Of a stretch of 64,000 nt of DNA, positions 56,107-64,000 are shown piece by piece. The position numbers were made by a program, and so were the translations under genes. Each line of letters begins with the position of its first letter. Position 1 is the stretch's first letter. The notes beneath the pieces were generated by a model, which saw nothing but the letters and a program-made list of their open reading frames with translations, had not been told where the DNA came from and ran no database searches. Source of the stretch: Volvox africanus. Its lineage: Eukaryota; Chlorophyta; Chlorophyceae; Chlamydomonadales; Volvocaceae. Where the stretch lies: positions 1-64,000 of the forward strand of contig BSDZ01000017.1 of NCBI GenBank assembly GCA_030268105.1. Reading direction: 5' to 3'.

Positions 56107-57755
56107 CGGATGAAAGCCGGTAGTATCCGGACGAAAGCCGGTCTCAGTCGCCGCGGCAAGCAATGCCGGTGCACTGAGATTACCTGCGACTCAGAGCGTA
56201 CACTTACACAACAAGTGCAGCAATCTAAATAAAAGCAATTAAACAATTACAAACCGGAAGCGGCGGCGTCCAAAACGGCGCGGCCTAGGTCTTCAGCAAA
56301 AGTATCTAGCGGTCCTCGTGGTTCGTCGCTGGAACTCGCCATAGAAAGAACCTACTTCCGATTAGACAAAGAGAGACAGTTAGGCAACGAACCTGTCTCG
56401 ATACCAATTTGTTGTACCTCTCCTTCGTGTTTGCTCATCAGTATCTGCACGTCTGAAGGCTTTCAACACCGATGCGCGAGCACTTGCAAGTACAGCAAGG
56501 CAAACACGAGCAAACAGAGACAGCGGAAGACTTCAAGACAAGAAGAGATATAACTTACAGTCTTACAGATCGAAGCGGTGCAATGGACGTAATCGCCGTC
56601 AGCGCCGGAAGCAAGCAATCATCACGTGGCGGTGATTAGCGAAGTTCAGGCTTAGCTCGGGCTAAGTAGAATAGCGTATAGCAATGATAATGTAGAACAC
56701 ATGAGTGTTCTCCGGTGTCGAATATCTTATCTTGCTTAGCCGTCCTCGCATCTGTTATACTCGTAGCATCGCAATGCCGTACGATTCACACTAGGGGGCC
56801 GATCCTAAGTGTGACAACCCTACTGCGTATAGGCGATGTCCATGTATAACAACGTATAAGCCTTTCCGGCATTCGCATGATGCAAGGGTCCGAATAACGA
56901 TATTCGGTTGCAAGGCATGCTGTTGTACCTCTCCTTCGTGTTTGCTCATCAGTATCTGCACGTCTGAAGGCTTTCAACACCGATGCGCGAGCACTTGCAA
57001 GTACAGCAAGACAAGCGCGAGCAAACAGAGACAGCGGAAGACTTCAAGACAAGAAGAGATATAACTTACAGTCTTACAGATCGAAGCAGTGCAATGGACG
57101 TAATTGCCGTCAGCGCCGGAAGCAAGCAATCATCACGCGGCGGTGAATAGCGAAGTTTAGGCTTAGCTCGGGCTAAGTAGAATAGCGTATAGCAATAATA
57201 ATGTAGAACACACGAGTGTTCTCCGGTGTCGAATATCTTATCTTGCTTAGCCGTCCTCGCATCTGTTATACTCGCAGCATCACAATGTCGTACGATTCAC
57301 ACTAGGAGGCCGATCCTAAGTGTGACAACCCTACTGCGTATAGGCGATGTCCATGTATAACAACGTATAAGCCTTTCCGGCATTCGCATGATGCAAGGGT
57401 CCGAATAACGATATTCGGTTGCAAGGCATGCATCGCGACGAGTGCGGCGCTCTCAACGTGTGCTGTAATGAAGTAATATTATATCAGATAATATTACTTA
57501 TCGTTTCATAGCACGAGCATAATCCGCACTTCAATGATTCAGTATTTTATGCATGCTAGGCGGATTTGCCATGATGCGATGTCGTGATGGATTATGACAA
57601 TCATGCCAAATGCATATGTAAATGTATGCGAATACATCTATATCATGCAGGTTCATTCATATGCAATAGTCATTCATACATTCATCAAGATAACACTTCG
57701 CCTCGTAGGGTCGCATCGACCTACGCATCGGCGGGAAACGAACCGTAGCACAACA
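56107..57755 (-). repeat. Inverted F1 leader and two LTR copies (one truncated)
   Basis: The minus-strand leader and primer site run to 56409. The LTR at 56410-56920 is truncated after AAGGCATGC and followed at 56921 by a full LTR ending ACAACA at 57755. Both are in the same orientation. The missing LTR end does not reappear on the right, so this is not a simple nested insertion. Confidence 0.87.
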
Positions 57756-57771
57756 GGATACAACACATTCA

Positions 57772-58850
57772 AGCCCTGATAATCAATGCACATGCGCAAC
57801 GTCCCATCCTTCTTACCGACAAACAATATCTGTGCAGAATATAGTGATGTGTTGGGCCGAATCATACCCTTTGCGAGCAGATCCCTCACTTGTCGCTTCA
57901 CTTCATCCAACTTCAACGGACTTAGGGTTGAAACTGTACATAGGTCGTGAAACGAATTGTGCTCCGGGCACAAGAGGGATCGTAGGTCAGCAGGTAACAT
58001 AGGTGGGAGCCCCAGGATGACAAATGCATCGGTATAATTTGGCAATGGGGGAGGCTGCAACCTCAGAATCTTTCACAAGAGACTGCGTGGTGGTAGCAAT
58101 CGATTGTACCCAAGGCCTCACAAGCAATTCATGGGTACCTTCCCTTATCATTTGATAGGTTTCTTTTGCACCCTTCAAGCTTGGGTTCTTTATTTCGGCG
58201 GACGAACGCTGCTAGAACGAAATTAACCATAGGCTCCGCACAGTTCCGCCCTCCTCTGGTGTGACATATTGATATGACAGACAAGGTACCTTAAGCGATA
58301 GGTTCCCTTTTGCACAATGCCCAATTCTGCTGGACTCCATATCGATGCGCGCGGGGTACTGTCGTTACGTCACGGCACCCAATGTCCATGTAGTGCTGCC
58401 TCCAAGAGACCTTGTCGCACTCATTGGGCCCTAACACGCAGAGGGTCTCCTGTAGACTAAGGGTGATTCTGCCCACGATGGGATGCTTATCCCTTACTTG
58501 GGGATAACCTGAACGATTAGACGGCTACGGGGTCAACCCCTTTATACTTATCACTTCATCTGGATAAGGTCGTCAGTGACACCCGTAGCATGTGGGTGTC
58601 CCGAAAATTCGATCAACAAAATCGACTTCAGTACCATCAAAAAGGATCCAGTCGTGGATTGCCTCTGCATCATTCCTAAGACCCACAACGATCAACCACT
58701 AAAGGATTCATTAGGGACACACGAATACTAACCATCAAGCTATCTAACCAAAGATAGTGAAGAGTCTCCTCATACAGATATTGCAAGATACAATCAAAAT
58801 TAACGCGAATCAGTACATAAATTATGACTCCACGTTAGAGAATATTCCAG
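57772..58850 (-). pseudogene. pol: Element H pol, N-terminal part
   Basis: It contains RT entry ([38 protein letters not shown]) and upstream degenerate protease and linker sequence similar to 40139-40870 of C2. Multiple stops are present. The end abuts a 10-bp GGATACAACA, which equals an F2 LTR terminus. Confidence 0.78.
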
Positions 58851-58852
58851 TG

Positions 58853-60118
58853 TTAATGTTGGTCCGTTGCTCCAGCAATTTCAACGGAGGTCGTATCAGG
58901 TACCTCGTCCGTCGACCGTAGTCCTATGGCTAACGGGGGTAAGAGCAGGCAGTTCCTCGTAGGGTGATTTGATCCACACCGAAGGCAAACTCCCAGTTGT
59001 TGTTCCTGTGCGAACTCCGCTTGTGTACACCCCCACTTGGTAAGCCATCTGTTCTGCATCCTTGAACGCTTCGACTCTGATTCAGCCCCGCGCGACTCAG
59101 CGGTAGTTTGTAGTACATCATTTCTTTTCCGCATACTCGGGGAATCTCCTGGAGTTAGTTCCTGGGTTCCAGGAATGTGAGCGTGATCAACATGAGGAGC
59201 CTCACCAGGACGCATAGGAGCCGGCAATAATGGGATACCAGTGGTCTCGGGCGCTGGGTCAGTCTCGTTGGTAATATTTTGAGTCGTATTAACTGACAGC
59301 AGTGCCAAGGACGTCGGGCGTTCTTGTCCCGTCCTAAGGCGAGCTTCAACGTTACGGACGATCTGAACCCATCGCGTGTATGACCTCGTCCCTTCCAGTG
59401 TCAGGTCCGCAGTACTCACTCGAGCTAAGGTGAGCGAGAGGCCTCGTTGAAACCAATAAATGTCCTTCTGAAAAGCTAACCATTGGTGCTATTAGGCCTT
59501 CGAGACGCAACTGATAGGCTTCCACAGACTCGTTGGGTCGCATTCGATAAGTGCCTGCGTGCAACTCTTGATACATGGCGGCAACTTATGACTGATTTCC
59601 TGGAGCAAAACGAGTGAGAAGCGTGTTGGTCAATTCTTCGAACGTAAAGTGCGCCTGCACGGTGGTCCAGTGGTCATACCATTCCTTCGCGACACTGCCT
59701 AGTGTGGCCCCGATGAATAAGCATTTCACCTCGTCACGGTCACCACCCTTTACCAATTTTAAATACCTCTTAACGTCACGGACATAAGAGCAGGTGGCGC
59801 TTGCGATAATCTTGGGTTCGGCGTCGTAAGGAATATGGAGTTGAGGTGTTGGGACGACGAAACCGGGGACCCCGCCTTCATTCATAAGTTCTTGTAGCGA
59901 CACCATCGCTGGATTTTGCTCCGCCTCGTTGAATCCGATAGAATCTGGTGTCTCGGTAGGATCCTGAACTGGGTAACGGTGAGCATCGACTGGGGAGCAT
60001 CCTCTTGGGGAATATGTAAATTGTTAATGTTCGGTGCAACCACAGGTTCCCCACCGAGAATACTGATACTAGTCCGCTCATTCCCTTCTGTAGCCTGATG
60101 ATACTGTTTACACGACAT
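58853..60118 (-). pseudogene. gag: Element H gag (F2), frameshifted
   Basis: It starts MSCKQYHQATEGNERTS. Capsid motifs CSYVRDVKRYLKLV, SVAKEWYDHW and HFTFEELTNTLLTRF appear in successive frames with shifts near 59990, 59588 and 59465. The C-terminal part is open at 58853-59419 (TRSYTRWVQIVRNVEA, knuckle CLRCGSNHPTRNC, CX2CX3HX4C). Confidence 0.85.
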
Positions 60119-60546
60119 GTATTCTAGTCAGTATCTTGCAAGGGTAGAGAGGGATGGGATTATGCCTTAAAGTTTCTTCCGTGTACCATTCGCGCACGCG
60201 TATATTCCGATGAGAACGGTAATGTAACCCACCAACGCGTTGTAACCTTCGAATTGATGTAGTCTTAGTAGCTGGTTCTGACAGATGTTCAACTTATCCG
60301 AAGAGCAATATCGCGTATGACGGCGATGGGATTCCTTCTGTGGATTCAAGACCTTACTGGTAGCGAATATATGATTGTATTGAAGGACAAATATTATATC
60401 AATAGTTCAGAAAGAGAATAATACAATACAGACTTTCCGATGGGGTTGTCTCGTGATGCCCTTCACCGCCGCTCGCTCGCACGAGAATCTACTCTCCAAT
60501 AATGATAATGAGACAGCCGTGAGTCGATCCGTCTCGCTACCAAATT
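60119..60546 (-). other. Element H leader and primer-binding site
   Basis: The plus strand 60521-60542 ends GTCTCGCTACCA, complementary to a TGGTAGCGAGACGG primer site. It is the cleanest F2 version. Nothing else is recognised. Confidence 0.65.
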
Positions 60547-61361
60547 TGTTGTATCCTTCCTTCTTCGATCATGCACTGAATCTGCACGTCTGAATGTTAG
60601 CTACGTGTGCACCGTCCTTACAAACAGCAAGGCAATCCAATGCGAGTAAGATGACAGCAGAAGACTCAGCAACAAGGAAAGATTCAACTTACAATAGTCT
60701 TCGATTACAGGATGGTAGTCTGCTGTCAGACCCCGCGGGCAATGTTCATCATCCGGCTGGAGATGGTATGCTGAAATAGCTCAGGCCGAATATAAATGAG
60801 TATATCGTATATATGCGAATTAGATTGAGTTAAGTACGTGGGTACTTAATCCAACGTAGCATCGAGCCGACTTCGGTCTCTAGGCGGCCGTCCTTGCATC
60901 TATCACGTTGTGATATCAATGTTCAGTACAGGTCTCACTGGATTTCGATCTCAAGTGTGAGTACTTTCATAGCACTGTTCTGAATATCACGTATATCCAT
61001 GATATTAATGGATGCAACACATGCAATATGCAAAGGTCTGAATATCGATATTCGGTTGCCAACCCAACCATCGTGATCGTCGTGTTCCCGCATACGTGTA
61101 TGGTTTATGACACGGATGAGGTAATAATATTTAAAATATTATTACGTGATATATTATGCCAATAGATAGATCGCACATTGATATCAGCTTCGAGTCAAAC
61201 ATGTTGACCGACAGTGCGATGTCGTAGATGATAATGCGACGTGCCTGATTAGCTAGATATACTTGAATATATCATGCTAATATAATTATATCATGTTCGG
61301 TAGTGCTCGAATGGATTGCAGCCTACTTCAGCATAAATGGTGATCGAACCGGCGTACAACA
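60547..61361 (-). repeat. Element H 5' LTR (F2)
   Basis: 815 bp, TGTTGTATCC to GCGTACAACA on the plus strand. It carries the GTAATAATATT/AATATTATTAC-type hairpin near 61117-61145 and a GAATATCGATATTC palindrome near 61040. Confidence 0.9.
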
Positions 61362-62700
61362 CCCGGTCAGCCATGTGTTGCAGCATTGTATGACAGTATT
61401 GCAGTACGTGCTGTGGGTCGATGTACGGTCCCCCTAGCAGGTTGTTTATGGCGTGGATCATGCAGAGCTCTTTCTGCTGTTGCTCGTGGTAAAGGGTGTC
61501 ATCTGGGTTGTGCGGGTTTGTCATTATCAGCCACGTGACTTGTTTTGATGGGGTCCCGGGTGTCATTATCAGCCACGTGACTTGTTTTGATGGGGTCCCG
61601 GGTCCTGTTAGCCGCCATGCTCGTGTGTTGGTAAGGGTATGGGGTCGCTCGGTTCGCGTGATTTCATCTTGTGGGCCCGCACATTGGGTGTTTTCCGTTC
61701 CTTCAGGGTGTCCCTCTGTCCCTGGTGCGGGGTCTCTATCCCAACTGGCAGTCGTTATCAGTGTAACGATGAGGGTTATTGTGGTACCAAACATCGTGTT
61801 CTGAGGTATCGCCAAGCCGACTATCAGACAGATGTGTATCAGCCAGCTTGCATGTCCCTTTAGCCCTGGTATGTACTTCAGGCCTTTACCAATTGCGGGG
61901 ATACTGATCGACAGAATGGGGACCGTTGGGGCTGCTGTGGCCAGCTGTACACATAGTGTGACCAGTGCGGCTGCTGACACCATTATCTGCCTAGTCACCA
62001 ATGGGTGCTGACCTGCCCACTTGATTGTTTCAGCAGCATAGATTGCGCAGGCGAGAGCCAGGTCTATTGCTACGGGTACGGCGCTGGCTGCTATTCGTTT
62101 AGTGAAGTGTCGTAAAACCCAAATCAGTCCAACTGTTAGTAATGTTAAACGGATGGCTAAGTCCAGTGGTCTCAGTGCTACCGCACAGGCGAGGGGCGCT
62201 GACAGCATAGCCACAAGTAGGATCTCGTTGCCTGTCTGTTGCAGGGATCTCCCTTTGCTTCGATTCCACTGTCTTGCTGCTCTGTTGAGTTTGTAGAGTG
62301 CATACGTTACCCCAAGGCCGGCCATGATACTATACCCAATGAGGATCATAATTTCGAGATCGTGCAGCAGCACTTTGATGGTATGGGGTATTAGGTGCCC
62401 ACCTGCGCGCATTACATCCCCTGGTAGGTGCACACCGGTCGGTGTGCTTCTTCCCCGCATAAGATAAGGCAGAAAGGCTTTCTGGATGCCTCGTGATGCG
62501 ATCCGTGGGCTAGCTGATTCAAGCATCGTCCCTGCAGTCGAAGGTGGCAAGTTCTGGCGTGTGTAGTGCAGTTGTGGGGCATTCACTGTACAGCCAAGGT
62601 TGTCCAGCATTCGCCCGGCAACGTTCACACCTCCTTGGGCTGTGACCTTGATGTCGGGTGGTTGTTTAATGGATCTTCTTAGATGTTCCCATAATCCTAT
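61362..62700 (-). pseudogene. ORF with several hydrophobic segments and a truncated Josephin-like domain
   Basis: Open from a stop near 62701 to the H insertion, about 446 codons; the first in-frame ATG is 62608-62610. Counting from the GTG at 62626, hydrophobic stretches lie near 90-113, 135-173, 181-199, 214-240, 261-275 and 279-293, suggesting about six membrane segments. A Pro/Thr-rich linker follows, with a perfect 14-residue tandem repeat (343-370). Residues 378-398 (TLYHEQQQKEL, CMIHAINNLL) match the start of a Josephin cysteine-protease domain, with candidate catalytic C389. The domain is cut at ~422 by the F2 LTR, so the catalytic His and Asn/Asp cannot be checked. Host gene, viral remnant or transposon gene are all possible. 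Confidence 0.65.
61519..61602 (-). repeat. Two perfect 42-bp tandem units inside the Josephin-like ORF
   Basis: 61519-61560 and 61561-61602 are identical and keep the frame, each encoding PGTPSKQVTWLIMT. Identity indicates recent slippage or duplication. Confidence 0.9.
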
Positions 62701-62856
62701 TCATGGCTTATCGTGGGCTTTGTTGGTTACTAGGTCGTTCGTATTGAACAGTAATACAGTAATACAGTAATTGAACAGTAATACAACACTAACACGCAGA
62801 GGGCCTATTGTTAGGCTCAGGGTGATCCTGCCCATGATGGGATGCTTACCTCCATG
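62701..62856 (-). other. Short AGTAATAC repeat and a Gypsy protease scrap
   Basis: 62745-62783 holds about four irregular units of ACAGTAAT. About 62790-62855 on the minus strand reads GKHPIMGRITLSL-type residues, matching the protease C-terminal part of F1/F3 pol. It is too short to assign a family. Confidence 0.6.
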
Positions 62857-63594
62857 AGCATATTAGCATGATATATTGAATATATCTAGCTAATGTAGCA
62901 CGCCACATCATCATTCACGACATCACATCACGCTGTTGGTCAACATGTTTGACTCGAGGCTGATATCGATGCGTGAGCCCATTATGGCATAATATATCAA
63001 GAAATAATACTTCAAATATTATTACATCATTCATATCATTAACCAGACACGTATGCGGAAATGTGACGATTGCGATGGTTGGGTTGGCAACCGAATATCG
63101 ATATTCGGACCTTTGCACACTGCATACGTTGCATCCATTAATATCACGGATTACGCGATATTTAGGACAGTGCATGATAGTACTCGCACTTGACATCAGA
63201 ATCCAGTAAGACTTGTACTGCACATCGGTGTCACGAGCGTGAAAGGCGTGAGGACGGCCACCTAGAGACCGAAGTCGGCTCGAAGCTACTTTGGATCAAG
63301 TACTCGCGTACTTAACTCAATCTAATTCACACACATACGTTATACTCATTTATTATCGGCCTGAGCTATTCCAGCATATCATTTCCAGCCGTATGATGAA
63401 CACTGCCCGTGGGGTCTGATGGCAGACTTCTAATTTGCAACTGAAGATCATTGTAAGTTGAATCTTTCCTTATCTATAAGTCTTCCACTGTCACGTTGCT
63501 CGCACTGAAGTGTGTTGCTGTAAGCACGATGCACGTGTAGCTAACACTCAGACGCGCAGATTCAGTGCATGGTTGAAGAAGGAAGGATACAACC
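62857..63594 (+). repeat. F2 LTR, 5'-truncated, plus orientation
   Basis: It starts about 70 bp into the LTR (CATATTAGCATGATATATT) and ends GGAAGGATACAAC. It contains the GAATATCGATATTC palindrome near 63090 and an AATAATACTTC/AATATTATT-type hairpin near 63003. Confidence 0.83.
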
Positions 63595-63885
63595 ATCACA
63601 ATCATCGCATTTCAGCATACGTGTGTGGTTTATGATACGAATGGTGTAATAATATTTGAAATATTATCACTTGATATATTATGCCATATTGGACTCACAC
63701 ATCGATGTTGGCCTTGAGTCAAACATGTTGACCTACAGCGCGATCTTGTGAATGATGATGCGGCATGCTGTATTAGCTCGATATATCCGAATATATCATG
63801 CTAATATGCTGATATCATGTTCAGTCATGCTTAGATGAATTCAAGCCTACTTCGACATAAGCGGTGATCGAACTGGCATACAACA
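63595..63885 (-). repeat. F2 LTR, partial, minus orientation
   Basis: It starts mid-LTR (CATCACAATCATCGCATT) and ends GGCATACAACA. It is head-to-head with the preceding F2 LTR without spacer. Confidence 0.83.
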
Positions 63886-64000
63886 ACTATCCCCCCTCCC
63901 GTATGCAGCGTCCTCGCTGCATCATACAGCATCGACCGCAGAAGTCATTGGGTCTGTGTGGCACGTAGACGAGCTTCCTCTAGTAGGGGCTTCATTTCTG
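63886..64000 (-). pseudogene. pol: F2 polypurine tract and pol C-terminus, running off the window
   Basis: It repeats the sequence at 43521-43640: polypurine tract (sense GGGAGGGGGGATAGT), then the end of pol with KPLLEEARLRATQTQ-type residues after the chromodomain. The rest lies beyond the window. Confidence 0.8.

Larger units (their letters stand above)
53761..57755 (+). mobile_element. Element G: head-to-head F1 structure (LTR-gag facing inverted leader-LTR)
   Basis: 5' LTR (53761-54583), leader and gag in plus orientation run to ~56106, then the sequence flips to a minus-strand leader (56127-56409) and LTR (56410 on). A ~20-nt filler at 56107-56126 partly copies the adjacent GACGAAAGCCGG sequence. 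No matching target duplication is visible (left ACCAG, right GGATA). It looks like aberrant integration or strand-switch repair. Confidence 0.85.
57756..61361 (-). mobile_element. Element H: F2 Gypsy, 3' half missing
   Basis: 5' LTR (60547-61361), leader, broken gag and the first part of pol lie on the minus strand. The element ends inside RT (CIDYQGLN) at 57756-57772, against the G structure. On the right it interrupts the Josephin-like ORF. Its gag closely matches C2 pieces and confirms how those were split. Confidence 0.88.

Noticed and set aside
61496..61804. Plus-strand ORF of 102 codons opposite the Josephin-like ORF
   Set aside because: It is a shadow with the same 42-bp repeat. Hydrophobic pattern and motif support only the minus strand.

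Overview
This window is eukaryotic and consists almost entirely of nested, mostly degraded LTR retrotransposons. I see no tRNA, rRNA, CRISPR array or prokaryotic operon. The host cannot be named from the sequence. Gag-Pol with a C-terminal chromodomain (chromovirus-type Ty3/Gypsy) and a copia family primed from the initiator-tRNA anticodon arm suggest a fungus, alga or other protist. The only coding sequence that does not look like an LTR retrotransposon is a broken minus-strand ORF at 61362-62700, with several hydrophobic segments followed by a truncated Josephin-like cysteine-protease motif.

Four related Gypsy families (F1-F4) and one Copia family are present. F1 LTRs are about 825-835 bp and begin TGTTGTGCTACGG and end GGTACAACA in the sense direction. 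Full or partial F1 copies are A (794-8266, minus), B (11744-18205, minus), D (20614-28066, minus), E (20341-39780, plus), F (46262-53749, plus) and G (53761-57755, head-to-head). F2 is C2 (9959-42943, plus, split by three insertions), H (57756-61361, minus) and pieces at 42944-44404 and 62857-64000. F3 is gag-pol at 44405-46261 plus a scrap at 477-562. F4 is the LTR at 565-8337 (split by A) plus gag at 8666-9958.

Layout. 1-476 is an F1 LTR tail. F4's 5' LTR is split by A, and F4 gag is cut by the 5' LTR of C2. C2 gag is interrupted in turn by B, a tandem LTR (18354-19976) and E. The 5' LTR of E is itself split by a Copia array (20368-33966) and by a 314-bp TRIM-like miniature element (34689-35002). 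The Copia array contains D and a solo LTR that carries a second solo LTR. C2 pol resumes at 39781 and breaks at an inverted block (42944-44404). Then come F3 gag-pol, F, G, H, the Josephin-like ORF and inverted F2 LTR pieces. Eight insertions keep matching 5-bp target duplications: CAGAG, GCAGG, ACCAG, GAACT, CCAGG, GATTC, ATAAC and GCTCT.

How the genes work together. In F1 and F3, gag ends in a single UAG and pol follows in the same frame. A 7-nt spacer and a 6-bp CCCGGG stem with a 20-nt loop follow that stop, which suggests programmed readthrough. D has near-identical LTRs, an intact 411-codon gag and an uninterrupted pol, so it is the best candidate for an autonomous driver. B and E share one internal deletion and one nonsense codon and look like a lineage mobilised in trans. 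Three blocks made almost only of G and C (about 20368-20450, 29820-30011, 33729-33966) sit exactly where Copia sequence is missing; they may be assembly artefacts.
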